A DNA stretch of 64,000 nucleotides, taken from contig JAFZVW010000035.1 in NCBI GenBank assembly GCA_017617635.1, positions 1-64,000 of the forward strand. Reading direction: 5' to 3'. The position numbers were made by a program, and so were the translations under genes. The notes under the pieces were generated by a model. The model was not told where the DNA came from, did no database searches, and worked only from the letters and a program-made list of their open reading frames with translations. Every line of letters starts with the position of its first letter. Positions within the stretch are counted from its first letter, which is position 1. This DNA comes from Bacteroidaceae bacterium. Its GTDB lineage: Bacteria > Bacteroidota > Bacteroidia > Bacteroidales > Bacteroidaceae. Shown here in pieces: positions 42,513-55,000 of this stretch.

Positions 42513-44015
42513 ATGAGTGACAGATTGTTTATTTTTGATACTACGCTGCGTGACGGAGAGCAAGTTCCGGGATGCCAGCTCAATACAGTCGAGAAAATTC
42601 AGGTTGCCCGTCAGCTCGAATCACTTGGAGTAGATGTCATCGAAGCAGGTTTTCCTGTCAGTTCCCCAGGTGATTTTAACAGTGTGGTTGAGATTTCCAA
42701 GGCAGTTACATGGCCAGTCATATGTGCATTGACACGTGCTGTTGAAAAAGATATAGATGTGGCAGCCGAGGCTCTTCAGTATGCCAAGCACAAGCGTATC
42801 CATACGGGCATCGGAACCAGCGAAAGCCACATACGTTACAAGTTTAATTCAACTCCCGAAGAGATAATTGAACGTGCAGTTGCAGCCGTAAAGTATGCCA
42901 AGCGATATGTCGAGGATGTCGAGTTCTATGCCGAAGATGCCGGACGCACCGATAACGAGTACCTTGCCCGTGTCATCGATGCTGTGACCAAGGCAGGAGC
43001 GACAGTCTGCAACATTCCTGATACTACAGGCTTTCGTACTCCATACGAATACGGTGAGAAGATAAAATATCTTTATGAGCATGTTGATGCCTTCGCGGCA
43101 GGTACCAGTATTCTGTCTACGCACTGCCACAATGACCTGGGTATGGCAACAGCCAATACCGTTGCAGGTGTGTTGAACGGTGCACGCCAGGTCGAGGTGA
43201 CTATCAATGGCATTGGCGAGCGTGCCGGCAATACCTCGCTTGAGGAGGTTGCAATGATTTTCAGGACACATCCGGATCTTGGCATCGAGACAAACATCAA
43301 TACGCAAAAGATATATCCTACCAGCCGTATGGTGTCATCGCTGATGAATATGCCGGTGCAGCCTAATAAGGCAATCGTGGGCAGAAATGCATTTGCACAC
43401 TCCAGCGGTATTCATCAGGATGGTGTGCTGAAGAATGCCTCCACATACGAAATCATGGATCCTAAAGAGGTGGGCATCGAAGAGGCAAGCATCGTTCTTA
43501 CGGCACGTTCGGGCCGTGCAGCCCTGAAGCATCGCCTGCACATAAACGGTGTGGATGTGGATGGAGAGAAACTGGATGCCCTGTACAAGGAGTTCCTGTC
43601 GCTTGCAGATAAGAAGAAGGAGGTTACCGATGACGATATCCTGATACTTGCAGGTGCCGAGCGTTCGGCATCACAGAATGTCAAGCTTGACTATCTACAG
43701 GTAACGGCTGGAAAGGGAACCCGCTCTGTAGCCAGCATAGGCCTCATCATCGGTAACGAGAAATTCGAGGCAGCAGCATCCGGCAATGGCCCAGTAGATG
43801 CCTCGCTCAAGGCATTGAAGAACATCATCCGCCGTGACATGACTCTAAAGGACTTTACAATCCAGGCAATTAGTAAGGGTAGCGATGATATGGCCAAGGT
43901 GCATCAGTCGGTAGAGTTTGACAAGCGTATATACTATGGCTTTGGTGCCAATACAGATATCGTTACCGCTGCTGTCGAGGCATATATTGATGCAATCAAT
44001 AAATTCAAGTCATAA
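42513..44015 (+). CDS. leuA: 2-isopropylmalate synthase
   Basis: Condenses 2-oxoisovalerate with acetyl-CoA to start leucine synthesis. I use the ATG at 42513, which gives 500 residues and puts [13 protein letters not shown] at 8-20; an upstream in-frame ATG at 42462 precedes the promoter box. Metal and catalytic motifs are [14 protein letters not shown] (about 202-215) and [14 protein letters not shown]. The C-terminal regulatory domain from about 380 gives leucine feedback. First of five leu genes. Confidence 0.94.
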   Translation: MSDRLFIFDTTLRDGEQVPGCQLNTVEKIQVARQLESLGVDVIEAGFPVSSPGDFNSVVEISKAVTWPVICALTRAVEKDIDVAAEALQYAKHKRIHTGIGTSESHIRYKFNSTPEEIIERAVAAVKYAKRYVEDVEFYAEDAGRTDNEYLARVIDAVTKAGATVCNIPDTTGFRTPYEYGEKIKYLYEHVDAFAAGTSILSTHCHNDLGMATANTVAGVLNGARQVEVTINGIGERAGNTSLEEVAMIFRTHPDLGIETNINTQKIYPTSRMVSSLMNMPVQPNKAIVGRNAFAHSSGIHQDGVLKNASTYEIMDPKEVGIEEASIVLTARSGRAALKHRLHINGVDVDGEKLDALYKEFLSLADKKKEVTDDDILILAGAERSASQNVKLDYLQVTAGKGTRSVASIGLIIGNEKFEAAASGNGPVDASLKALKNIIRRDMTLKDFTIQAISKGSDDMAKVHQSVEFDKRIYYGFGANTDIVTAAVEAYIDAINKFKS

Positions 44016-44053
44016 GGACATAGTTAAAATCGCATATTTGACCAATTGAAATA

Positions 44054-45445
44054 ATGGGAAAGACGTTATTTGACAAGATTTGGGACAGACATGTCGTCCA
44101 GAATGTTGAGGATGGTCCTACACAGCTGTATATTGACAGGCTGTATGCTCATGAGGTTACCAGCCCTCAGGCGTTTGATACACTGAGGGACAAGGGTATC
44201 AAGGCCTTCCGTCCACAAAAGGTTGTGGCTATGCCTGATCACAATACTCCCAGTGACCAGCAGGAACGCATTGACGACCCGATAGGCCGCAAGCAAGTTG
44301 AGACATTGAAGGCAAACTGCGAGGAATTTGGTATAAGACATTTTGCAATGGGTACGCATGACAATGGCATTATCCATGTCGTGGGACCGGAAAAAGGACT
44401 GTCTCTTCCGGGTATGACCATAGTTTGCGGTGACAGCCATACCAGTACACATGGGGCTGTCGGTGCCATAGCAATGGGTATCGGAACCAGTGAGGTTGCT
44501 CAGGTGCTGGCAAGCCAGTGTATCCTGCAGTCAAAGCCAAAGACAATGCGTATAAACATCGAGGGTGAGTTGCAGAGCGGGGTGGTTGCAAAGGATGTCG
44601 CCCTGTATATTATGGCTCAGATGACGACAAGCGGTGCTACAGGTTATGCTGTAGAGTATGCAGGCAGTACTGTCCGGAATATGAGTATGGAAGGACGTCT
44701 GACTTTGTCCAACCTCAGTATAGAAATGGGATCGCGTGCCGGTATAATAGCGCCCGACGAAACTACTTTCGAGTATTTGAAGAACCGTGAATATGCCCCT
44801 AAAGGCGATGCCTGGAATGCTGCAGTTGAAGCATGGAAGCAGTTGGTAAGTGATGACGATGCGGTATTTGACAAGGAGGTCACCTTCCGCGCCGAGGACA
44901 TTGCCCCACGCATTACATACGGAACAAATCCCGGTGCGGGTATTGCAATAGACGGTACTATCCCTACTATGGACTCCCTGTCCGAGGCTGAGCAGGTTCA
45001 GTTGCGTGGCATGCTGGATTATATGCAGTTTGAGCCTGGCGAGAAATTGGAGGGACATCCTGTTGACTATGTTTTCCTGGGTGCATGCACCAACGGCCGT
45101 ATTGAGGATTTCCGCGCCTTTGCTTCGGTGGTGAAAGGCCGTAAGAAGGCTGAGAACGTCGTTGCGTGGCTGGTTCCTGGAAGTTGGATGGTACGTGACC
45201 AGATTATTGCCGAGGGAATTGACAGGGTGCTGGATGAGGCTGGTTTCGAACTGCGTCTGCCTTCATGTTCAAGTTGTCTGGCAATGAACCCGGACAAGGT
45301 CCCTGCAGGCAAACTGGCAATATCTACATCTAATCGCAACTTTGTCGGTCGTCAGGGCCCAGGAGCCCGTACAATCCTGGCTTCGCCACTGACAGTTGCA
45401 GCATCTGCAATTACAGGTGTAATCACTGATCCAAGAAAAATCTGA
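44054..45445 (+). CDS. leuC: 3-isopropylmalate dehydratase large subunit
   Basis: The aconitase-fold Fe-S subunit of isopropylmalate isomerase, 463 residues. It has PDHNTPSD near 57-64, [16 protein letters not shown] near 127-142, and the cluster cysteines in [14 protein letters not shown] (about 342-355) and [13 protein letters not shown]. Works with LeuD encoded 6 bp downstream. Confidence 0.96.
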   Translation: MGKTLFDKIWDRHVVQNVEDGPTQLYIDRLYAHEVTSPQAFDTLRDKGIKAFRPQKVVAMPDHNTPSDQQERIDDPIGRKQVETLKANCEEFGIRHFAMGTHDNGIIHVVGPEKGLSLPGMTIVCGDSHTSTHGAVGAIAMGIGTSEVAQVLASQCILQSKPKTMRINIEGELQSGVVAKDVALYIMAQMTTSGATGYAVEYAGSTVRNMSMEGRLTLSNLSIEMGSRAGIIAPDETTFEYLKNREYAPKGDAWNAAVEAWKQLVSDDDAVFDKEVTFRAEDIAPRITYGTNPGAGIAIDGTIPTMDSLSEAEQVQLRGMLDYMQFEPGEKLEGHPVDYVFLGACTNGRIEDFRAFASVVKGRKKAENVVAWLVPGSWMVRDQIIAEGIDRVLDEAGFELRLPSCSSCLAMNPDKVPAGKLAISTSNRNFVGRQGPGARTILASPLTVAASAITGVITDPRKI

Positions 45446-45451
45446 ATTCCT

Positions 45452-46063
45452 ATGAAAGAAAAATTTGATATCATAAGGTCAACCTGCATTCCAATTGAAA
45501 TTGATAACAATAATACGGATAACATTATACCCGCACGTTATCTTGCATTTACAACACGTGACCCTAAGTTTTATGGCGATGCGTTTATGCATGACTTGCG
45601 TTATGACGCAAATAACGAGCCTGTTGCAGACTTCATTATGAACAAACCGGAGTTCAGCGAGGCTCCACGCAAGGGTGTTCACGAGATTATCATAGGTGGA
45701 CAGAACTGGGGCTCTGGCAGCAGTCGTGAGCATGCTGCATGGGCAATCGCCGGTTATGGCGTACGTGTTGTAATAAGCAACTCGTTTGCCGACATTCACC
45801 GCAATAACCTGTTGAATTGTTTTGTTTTACCTGTAGTTGTATCTCGAGATTTTCAACTTGAGCTTTTTGAAACAGTTAAGGCTAATCCACAGGCTGAAGT
45901 CTTGGTTGACATACCCAATCAGACGGTAACAAATATGACAACTGGCCACAGTGAGTCGTTTCCTATAAACAAGTATAAGAAGTATTGTCTCATGAATGCA
46001 TTTGATGATATTGACTTTCTGTTGAATAATCAGCAAAAGATAGTAGAGTGGGAGAACAGGTAA
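45452..46063 (+). CDS. leuD: 3-isopropylmalate dehydratase small subunit
   Basis: The swivelling subunit of the isomerase, 203 residues. Signature NNTDNIIPARYL (about 20-31) and the substrate loop GGQNWGSGSSREHAAWAI (about 80-97). Its last 16 bp overlap the next gene. Confidence 0.95.
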   Translation: MKEKFDIIRSTCIPIEIDNNNTDNIIPARYLAFTTRDPKFYGDAFMHDLRYDANNEPVADFIMNKPEFSEAPRKGVHEIIIGGQNWGSGSSREHAAWAIAGYGVRVVISNSFADIHRNNLLNCFVLPVVVSRDFQLELFETVKANPQAEVLVDIPNQTVTNMTTGHSESFPINKYKKYCLMNAFDDIDFLLNNQQKIVEWENR

Positions 46064-47589
46064 GGCATATCGAAATAATGGACACGACACTGCGCGATGG
46101 TGAACAAACCAGCGGAGTGAGTTTCATGCCACACGAAAAGTTGATGGTTGCACGTGAACTATTGCAGAAAGTGAACGTGGATCGTATAGAGGTAGCATCG
46201 GCTCGTGTCTCGGAAGGAGAGAAAGAGGCGGTACGCAGTATATGTCTGTGGGCTCAGCGTGCAGGTAAGATAGACAGGGTCGAGGTTCTGGGTTTCTGCG
46301 ATGGCACAACCAGTGTGGACTGGATTGCGGATACAGGTTGTCGACACATGAATTTGTTGTGTAAAGGCAGTCGTCGGCATTGTGAGTGGCAGTTGAAGAA
46401 AACGGTTGATGAACATGTCCGGGATATTATAGATGTAGTCGAATATGCTACAGGCAGGGGAGTCAATGTAAATGTCTACCTTGAGGACTGGAGCAACGGA
46501 ATCAAGGATGATCCCGAATATGTGTTTGCATTGGTGGACGGACTCAAAAATACGCCCATTGACCGATATATGTTGCCTGATACGTTGGGTGTGCTGAATC
46601 CGATTCAGATGTTGGACTACATGAAAAAGATGATGGATCGCTACCCAGCGCATCATTTCGATTTTCATGCGCATAACGATTATGACATGGCTATCAGCAA
46701 TGTTATGGCTGCCGTGGTCGGTGGTTGCAAGGGCATCCATACCAGTGTAAACGGTCTGGGGGAGCGTGCCGGCAATGCTCCTCTGGCAAGTGTCCAGGCT
46801 ATACTCAAGGATCATCTTCATGTCAAGACTAATATAAATGAGGTACAACTTAACAATGTCAGTCATTTGGTAGAGAACTATAGCGGCATTGCCATTCCGC
46901 CAAACAAGCCGATAACCGGTGACAGCGTTTTCACACAGGTTGCAGGTGTTCATGCCGATGGTGACAAGAAAGGTGGTTTGTACATAAACGAGCTGCTTCC
47001 GGAACGTTTCGGGCGTAAACGCGAATATGCTTTGGGTAAAAGTAGCGGCAAAGCCAATATTATAAAGAATCTTGAGGAACTTGGCTTGGAATTAACTCCG
47101 GAGCAGACCAGGCGTGTTACGGCCCGCATTATTGAACTTGGTGACAAGAAGGAACTGGTTACTCAGGAGGACCTGCCTTTCATTGTTGCAGATGTCCTGC
47201 ATCAGGGCAGCATTGAAGAGCATGTGAAATTATTGTCATACGTTGTAACTACAGCTTATGGATTGAAACCACTGGCAAGTATCCGTATGGAAATCAATGG
47301 TCAGGTATATGATGAGCAGGCAACCGGTGACGGTCAGTTTGATGCTTTTGTGCGTGCGATACGGCATATATATAAGGACAAGCTGGACCGAAAGTTTCCA
47401 TGGTTGACAAACTACACTGTTTCCATTCCCCCCGGTGGTCGTACGGATGCTTTTGTACAGGCAGTAATTACCTGGGACTTTAATGACAAGACATATCGTA
47501 CACGTGGTTTGGATGCCGACCAGACCGAGGCTGCCATAAAAGCAGTAATCAAAATGTTGAATATAATAGAAAAAGAATATGAAGCTTAA
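46048..47589 (+). CDS. second LeuA-like synthase, candidate citramalate synthase
   Basis: A 513-residue HMGL-like acyltransferase with [14 protein letters not shown] (10-23), [15 protein letters not shown] (about 203-217) and a complete C-terminal regulatory domain (about 390-513). It is diverged from the first LeuA in this operon: the substrate region differs, with a [19 protein letters not shown] stretch. Paralogues here in Bacteroidales are annotated as 2-isopropylmalate or citramalate synthase; making citramalate would serve isoleucine synthesis through LeuCDB. The start is a GTG inside leuD; the ATG at 46078 would cut into the first motif. Confidence 0.8.
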   Translation: MGEQVRHIEIMDTTLRDGEQTSGVSFMPHEKLMVARELLQKVNVDRIEVASARVSEGEKEAVRSICLWAQRAGKIDRVEVLGFCDGTTSVDWIADTGCRHMNLLCKGSRRHCEWQLKKTVDEHVRDIIDVVEYATGRGVNVNVYLEDWSNGIKDDPEYVFALVDGLKNTPIDRYMLPDTLGVLNPIQMLDYMKKMMDRYPAHHFDFHAHNDYDMAISNVMAAVVGGCKGIHTSVNGLGERAGNAPLASVQAILKDHLHVKTNINEVQLNNVSHLVENYSGIAIPPNKPITGDSVFTQVAGVHADGDKKGGLYINELLPERFGRKREYALGKSSGKANIIKNLEELGLELTPEQTRRVTARIIELGDKKELVTQEDLPFIVADVLHQGSIEEHVKLLSYVVTTAYGLKPLASIRMEINGQVYDEQATGDGQFDAFVRAIRHIYKDKLDRKFPWLTNYTVSIPPGGRTDAFVQAVITWDFNDKTYRTRGLDADQTEAAIKAVIKMLNIIEKEYEA

Positions 47590-48661
47590 AATTGCAGTTC
47601 TGGCCGGTGATGGTATCGGACCGGAGATTATGGAGCAGGGAGTGGCCGTTTGCAGTGCTATTGCAGAGAAGTTCGGGCATGAGGTTTCGTACAAGGAGGC
47701 TTTGTGCGGTGCCCATGCTATTGACGAGGTTGGGGATCCGTTCCCCGAGGAAACGTTCCAGATTTGCGAACAGGCCGATGCCGTGCTGTTTGCCAGTGTA
47801 GGTGATCCCAAATTCGATAACAATCCATCTGCAAAGGTTCGTCCGGAGCAGGGCTTGTTGGCCATGCGTAAGAAACTGGGGCTCTATGCCAATATCCGTC
47901 CTGTCGAGACATTTGATTGCTTAATACACAAGTCCCCTCTGAAGGACGAGATTGTTCGCGGTGCGGATTTTATATGTATCCGTGAGTTGACTGGTGGTAT
48001 GTATTTCGGGAAGAAGATGGAGCCTACGGTTAATGCAGATGGCATCGAAGAGGCGTTGGATACCAACTACTATACACGTCCGGAGGTTGAGCGCATCTTG
48101 CGTGTTGGCTATCAGTATGCCCGTGCACGTCGCAGGCATCTGACCGTAATCGACAAGGCAAATGTATTGGCTTCAAGCCGTCTGTGGCGTAAGGTTGCAC
48201 AGGAAATAGAGAAGGAATATCCGGATGTAACGACAGACTACATGTATGTTGACAACGCAGCAATGCGTATGATTCAGGATCCCAAGTTCTTTGATGTAAT
48301 GGTGACGGAGAATACCTTTGGCGATATACTTACTGACGAGGGTTCGGTAATCACCGGTTCTATGGGTTTGTTACCAAGTGCATCGACAGGTTCAAGTACT
48401 CCTGTCTTTGAACCTATTCATGGCTCATGGCCCCAGGGCAGGGGACTTAACATCGCCAATCCTCTGGCTCAGATTCTGTCTGTTGCGATGCTTTACGAGT
48501 ACTTTGACCTTAACAAGGAGGGAGCATTGATTCGTGAGGCCGTCAATGCTTCGCTGGATGCTAATGTACGTACACCTGAAATCCAGACAGAGTCATGTCC
48601 TGAAAAGTATGGAACAAAGGAAGTCGGTGCCTGGATTGTAGACTATATCAGGAAGGCATAG
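47579..48661 (+). CDS. leuB: 3-isopropylmalate dehydrogenase
   Basis: Oxidises and decarboxylates 3-isopropylmalate using NAD. 360 residues with [15 protein letters not shown] (7-21), the substrate motif [13 protein letters not shown] (about 131-143), [13 protein letters not shown] (about 194-206) and [20 protein letters not shown] (about 243-262). It overlaps the previous gene by 11 bp and ends the operon 6 bp from the convergent DUF486 gene. Confidence 0.96.
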   Translation: MKLKIAVLAGDGIGPEIMEQGVAVCSAIAEKFGHEVSYKEALCGAHAIDEVGDPFPEETFQICEQADAVLFASVGDPKFDNNPSAKVRPEQGLLAMRKKLGLYANIRPVETFDCLIHKSPLKDEIVRGADFICIRELTGGMYFGKKMEPTVNADGIEEALDTNYYTRPEVERILRVGYQYARARRRHLTVIDKANVLASSRLWRKVAQEIEKEYPDVTTDYMYVDNAAMRMIQDPKFFDVMVTENTFGDILTDEGSVITGSMGLLPSASTGSSTPVFEPIHGSWPQGRGLNIANPLAQILSVAMLYEYFDLNKEGALIREAVNASLDANVRTPEIQTESCPEKYGTKEVGAWIVDYIRKA

Positions 48662-48667
48662 AGTCGA

Positions 48668-49039
48668 CTATTTCATGAAAACCAGGCTGACAGCCGCTAT
48701 CATGCATACGAATGCTGCCAGATGGTTCCAGTGCAGAGTCTCGTCAGGAAAACTCCAGGTCGTGTAGATAACGAATACTGTCAGTGTGATTACTTCCTGA
48801 ATGATTTTCAACTGGAACAGGTTGTATGGTCCTCCATTACCGACAAAGCCAACCCTGTTGGCTGGAACCATGAAACAGTACTCCATGAATGCAAGGCCCC
48901 ATGATATCAGGATGATGATAAATAATGGTGTGTCACCATGGATGATATGCATATTTTGCAATTTCAGGTGACCATACCATGCAAGTGTCATGAAAATGTT
49001 GCTGACTATAAGCAACAGGATGGGTAGAATATAGTTCAT
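48668..49039 (-). CDS. DUF486/DMT-type small membrane protein
   Basis: A 123-residue protein with four hydrophobic helices and the DUF486 features MTLAWYGHLK (about 17-26), SWGLAFMEYCFMVPANRVG (about 46-64) and FQLKIIQEVITLTVF. The family resembles half-size drug/metabolite transporters; its substrate is unknown. The start shares a base with the sprA stop (TAATG), so it is translationally coupled to sprA. Confidence 0.88.
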   Translation of the reverse strand: MNYILPILLLIVSNIFMTLAWYGHLKLQNMHIIHGDTPLFIIILISWGLAFMEYCFMVPANRVGFVGNGGPYNLFQLKIIQEVITLTVFVIYTTWSFPDETLHWNHLAAFVCMIAAVSLVFMK

Positions 49040-52000
49040 TATCTGGTTAGGTTGAATTTCATAGTAAAACCGAAATCCTGCGTGACAGTCGGGTAGGAAC
49101 TGCTAGATAGCAATGGACTGGTGCTTTGACGGTCGTAGAACATGGTCAGGGTTACATACTTGCTCATTGCATAGTCTAACTGGAAGGAAGTCTTTACGGC
49201 TTTGTTGCCGGATGTTGCCTCACTTAGGCCGGTCTGAATGTCCCTGCGGATTGCGGCTTGATTACGTATACTCAGGTCGAATCGCAGATTCAGTGTATGT
49301 GCAAATGTATTCTTATTCTTCCTGATGTTCAGATCATTGTCATTACTGTTGGTATTGCCTTTTTGTGCGCGGTTACGTGCTGTAGTGCGCATTGCTGCCT
49401 TTTTGCTGGCTTTCGAGAAACCGAATATGCTGGAAAGGCGGAAGTCATTCAGCTTGTATCCCCATCCCATGACAAAGTCGTTGGACACCGTTTCGGTAAT
49501 CTGTGCATTGGTCATTGACAGAGCCAGGACACGTGTAGTACGATACTCGGTTTTCAATGTCATGTTGTTCATGAATGTCAGGTTCAATCCTGCCAAGGGA
49601 CAAAAACTCTCGTTAATGCTGACGGTACTTACGTCATAACAGCTTCCAGGTGAATACATATCACCAGTTGTATTACTTATGAAACCCAACTCCGATCCGT
49701 CCATGACCTGTAGCCATGATGCGAAGCTGTTATACGAACCTACGCTGTAGATGCTCTTGTATCCGTGGGTAATCTGCACGCTCTTGAAGTGATCGCGTAT
49801 CCATGGCAGTGTGGACAGACCCTTGTATGTCAGGTTCCAGTTTGGCAGCATCTGTAACAGTGACGGGAATATTTTCAGTTCCCGTGTCGTACCGCCGCCG
49901 CAATATGCAGCAAGGAACGCAGGTACCATGACATCGGCACCATAGATATTGGCGGGGTTGTTGTTAGTAGCATCCGTCTTGGTGCCACCCGAGCCTACGT
50001 ATGTCTTGTTCTGCGGATCCTTCATCCCGATATACTGTGCCTCAACGCGCTGTTGGTAGATTCCAAGCAGTTCACGGAATTTCTCGAAGGGAGCACTGCG
50101 ATAGCCGTTGGATGCAGTTCCGTGACTTGCGAATGCTGTGCCGATGGAGATGGTTGTCATATTGAACGAACCGGTACGTGTTGTAGGGTTCCCTTCGTAC
50201 ATATACTGGATGCTGCGGCTTTGGTTCTGTGTGCGTGACATATTGATGTCTATCTTGAGGTCGGTTATAGGCTCCAGTGTGGCCTTGATCTGCAAGTCCT
50301 CACTTTTAGAGCTTATTGCAGGACTGGATAATGTCGAATCATTCATCAGCCATCCTTTGCCGCGGGCTTCCTCAATATAACTGTCGTCGACAAAGCCGAA
50401 AGCAAATCCTACACCTGGAGTGAAGCCCTGGTTTGTCATACGCTGACCCAGAATGTCTCCCACTTCGGGTTTGAATCCTGGAAGTGACAGGTTATAAGTG
50501 TTTTTGTAGGATACGCTTGCAGAACGCAGCATCATCATGAAACGTGCTCCTGCCTGAGCCCACTTATACCACTTCTGTTCGCTGGCTTTTGGCTTGGCCA
50601 TTACATTCAGACGTACGCGGTTGGAATCCGCCGAACTGGTAATCAACTTGATTTTGTTGTCATCCAGTTTCTGGTACTTTACCTTAACATCATGACCTTT
50701 ACTGTCTTGCATACGCACAATCAGGCGCTTGGACTTCTGGTTATGTGCAATGGTGATGGTAGTATCAGGAAGCAGTCGAATCTCCTGTGCAAAGCCTTTT
50801 GTCTGTTTCGCCGTTTTTTTCTGTGCAGAGACACCCTTCAGGTTTGTCTGTGTTTTTTTCATGGCAGCCAGTTCACGTGCCATAATGCTGTCAACACTTA
50901 CGTTTGTCTTTTTGGCCTCGTCGCGTGCTTTTACCAGTAGGGCTTCGCGTTCCTTCAGTTCTTGTTCTTTCTGCTTCTTCCGTGCTTCCTGTTCCTTTTT
51001 CTTCTGTTCTACTTTCTTGTTTGAGGCATTGCGAGTGTTTGATGAGGAGAAACGCTTGTTGGCTTCCTTCAGGAAATCCCAGTGATTGTAAAGTGTTTCC
51101 ATCGCCAGTTTTCCGTTGGCATTGACGGTGCGCTGGGTGTTTACTGTATTACCAAGGGATGTTCCGTCCTCCAGCTCACTGCCTCGTTTCCACGAATATG
51201 AACTGTTGTATGTGCCATCGGCTGTAATCCAGTCGAAGCATGGAATCTTGTTAATAGGCAACTTGTAGCTCATGCTTACGGACTGGTTGTAGTCCAGTGG
51301 ACGTCCGAAGTGTGCGAGCGATACCTTGACGCTGTCTTTCCATGCCTCGTATTGCTCGGGATAGAGGTCTTTGTTGATGACGACGTTTGGCTGCTCGACT
51401 TCGGCATGCGTGGCACTCTTGAATGTGAAATGCAGGGATTTGAACAGATCCCAGCGAAGACTGAAATTGCGGTTCCACAGATATGTGCTGCTGAATTGCA
51501 CGGGAAGTGATTGAGGATTCTCGAGATTATCCAGGTCGCGTTCCTGCAGTTCGTAGTATGCGTGGCTGAGATCAGTCCCGAATGTTATATTCTGTGGTGC
51601 AAATGCAATATTCTGCTCCTTGATGATTGTTGCCCACTTGTTTTTAGTCTTCCACTTCTTGAAAGGTTCCCAGTTCTTCCAGTTCGGGCTCCAGGTATAA
51701 TTAAGTTGTGCCTTCCATGACGTATCATACTCGTACAGTGTTGTACGTCCCCGGCGTGTTGTGCGGCTGCGGCTGTAAGAGAAGGAGAAGTTGGCAGGGT
51801 CATACGGCATTGGGTGTTTCTTGCTGGCGATATTTATCTTTGCACCGCTGATGCTCATGTTGCGTGATTCGGTAACGGATGTGGTCAACGATGCCAGCGA
51901 ATCACGTTCTTCCTGCGTATTGAGTGCCTCCATGGCATCTTCCAAGAGCATATCGGTATCCAAAGGATTGTATTTGGGCTTTGATATCTGCTTGCTGTAA

Positions 52001-55000
52001 CTGTAGTAGAACGGAACAGTAACCTTGGCTTTCTCAGGCAGCAGGCGGCCAAGATCCACATTTGTGGTAAACTGATACTGGTAGTCGTTTTCGTCCTTGC
52101 GGTCCATAACGCTTTGCTCAATGCCACCGAAACCGGCGGTAACGACCTTGCCTGTTGCAGTGAACGAACCGATGTCCGAAAGTTGAATATTAAGGTTACC
52201 TTGTGCAGCCCATCCGCCTTCGTTGGTAAATTCCTGAAGACGCAACTCATTAACCCATACCTCGGCACTCTTGTCCGTTTCTGCATGGTTTCGTATGCCG
52301 ATCATTATTGTCTTCACTTCACCGAGTGACGGATTACCCTTGATCGAAATACGGTTGTTAGGCCTGTCCGGATCGTAGCCGACGAACAACTGGCTATATG
52401 CAATGCCACTCTTGTTACGCTGTTTCTTCAAGCTGGTAAGCAGTGCAAGGTCAAAGTCCAGCATATTGCCTGCTGGCCATACCTTCAGCCGGTCTTCGGG
52501 CGAGTTGTTGTTATATTTGGTTACAGTCCATTCAGGGGTGAGTTCCAGAGGTACCTCGTATTCGTAGAAATTGTTGCGGTAGTCCGAACCGAGACGCAGG
52601 AATACGCTTACCTGCCCGCTTTGCAGCGGTGTATATTCCTGGTTATCCCGACTCAGTGCGTTTGCATGGACAAAGAGTTGCAGGTGTTTGTACTTGCGCA
52701 TGTCATAGCGGCAGTTCTTGTATACGGCGCGTGCATCGTTTGAACCCAGGTATGTGGCAGTCATGGCCAATGCCTGTTCGTTGCTTTCCACCAACTGGCT
52801 GCCGGATGTGTCTGTAATACGGCTGATACCAGGAGGAACGACATAGTTAACTGGTTTGCGGTCGTTGTTTTCTTCGATATTGACAGATGTCACCGTAAAG
52901 TTGGTGGCAGAGGAGACGGTGCTTCCAACCTGGTACAGAGCGTTTTCATAAGTACGCCAGTCGCCGTGGACAAGATCCAGCGTTCCGAAACGCAGAATCA
53001 CGCTGTCCTGGAAATTGTCAAGGTACATTCGCATGAACCTGATGCTCGAGAAATCGGTTATGCCGCCTATGCTTTCCCTGTCTGTGTCCTGCAAGGGGAT
53101 GCGTATCAGATACCAGTCAATATTGTCAACGGTACCGTCGCGCAGGGTAACTGTTGCCGTCCTTATGTCTGAAACATACCTGCCGGGATTTTCCTTGCTG
53201 AGGTATGAAGGGGTGACAGGCATTTGATAATGCCAGAACTTCTCGTGCTCATTCAGAGTATAGTCGGTGTTGATATCCTCGATGTCGGGCGTGCTCTTCC
53301 ATGCGCTTTCGTATCTCTGACCCTCACTCTCCTTCGAGTTGCCCTGTGGCATGTTGATTCTCTTGTATCGGTTCAGGATAGACTTCTTCTGCCGGTCATA
53401 GTCTTCGCCACGGAAATAGTGATAGTTGTCGTTTGCAGGGTCAACCAGCAGGGAGTCGCGTGTTTCGGGATCCAACTTTGTTGACAGGCTGCCGCTGAAA
53501 ACGTCGTTCCAGAAATCCTGGTATATACCGAACTCACGTTCCTGTTCGTCATTGAGACCATTCAGGCCGACATCCTGTTTTGCACGTGAACCGCTCTCGT
53601 TGTTGAATGCGTATGTCACGCTGTTCGTCGTAGGAATCAGACCCCATGTTGTTTTTTCCAGATACGATTCTTCCGGGGATATGGGCATACCGCTTTCGTA
53701 AAACTTCTTGCCGTCCTTCAAGATGTCCTCGCTGACCTCACCAAGGTCGAAGTACAGGTTTCCTCCCAGTTCGGTGCCTGTGCCTTCCTTTCTTTGATAA
53801 TGGAACGGATCCATCAGCCAGAATTCGATGTACTCGATATTCTGTGCCTCAAAGTCCGTGTTCTCCATCTTGCGCATCATGCCACCCCAGCGTGTCTTGG
53901 GGAGATTCAGATAACCATGGTCATCAACGTCACGTGTCAGGTTATAGGGGCCGCGTTCCTTGGGATAGAAGGCAACATTCATTACATTCAGCGTGCTGTT
54001 GCTGGTGTAGCTGGTCTGACTCTTGTTGGGGTACAGTTCCAGTTCATATACAGGACGTACATAATGGTTGGACAACTGTTTCGTGTCAGTCTTGATGTGG
54101 CTGGGAGTCAGTGTCGAATTGCGGTTTGTGAAGATGGGGTCAATGCAGTACCATGCCATCAGGGCGCGGTTATATCCGTACCTTTCGTCGTTGGACAGAC
54201 GGCTCTCCCAATATTGTGAGGGTGTGGAGGCCAGTTGCCAGTATGTAGGCTGAATCAGGCTTGTCTTCTTTTTCGTATCCTCGAAGTCATCCAGGTACGA
54301 GGCTCCGCCCTGTGCGTTGCTGCTCTGGCCTGCAATCAGTTGCGCAACCTGTGCATCAAAGGTTATCTGGCTTGGCTTGGTTACATTGATGAACGGTATC
54401 TTGTTAATCCAGTCTGTCAGCCACTGTGCCCTGTGTTTCCACGATATGTGTGCACCCCACAGGATGTTGCGCAAGGCTTCGTTACCCATTGCAATCTTGG
54501 TGGTCATTGGTGTCTCGGACAGGTATTGTACGGTACCGCCGACGGTCAGGTTCTTGCTGAATTCGTAATCCAGGTTGAACCCAAGGAATGTCTTGCGCTG
54601 CATTCCATAGGTGTCGTTGCTCTCTACCGAGGCATTGACGGCGGCTCCCGAGTCTATGATGCTTTGGTTGATGATGACTACGCGCCCCATGGCATAGTCA
54701 ACAGTATAGTCTGTGTTCTCCTTAAGGGTTACGCCTCCTGCTGTTACAACAACAGAGCCCGGAGCGATGTTGGTTACGCCCAGGTCGATTTCGTTTGCCG
54801 AACTTCCACGGTATTCTCCGGTCAGGATATATTTGTTTTTTTCTGCCTTCTGCTTTGCAACCGTACGGGTGTTTGTGTACAACTCGGGGAATGCGTATTT
54901 GTCTGCCATTTCCTTGCCGCCACGCTCTTCAATCCACTTGTGCAGATATTCGCCAAACGGCTCGGCAACAGGAAAGAATATACGCCCCTTGTAAATCGTA

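Noticed and set aside
50930..51060. Lys/Glu-rich stretch in SprA as a fused gene
   Set aside because: The frame continues on both sides with SprA-like sequence; it is a low-complexity helical insert.
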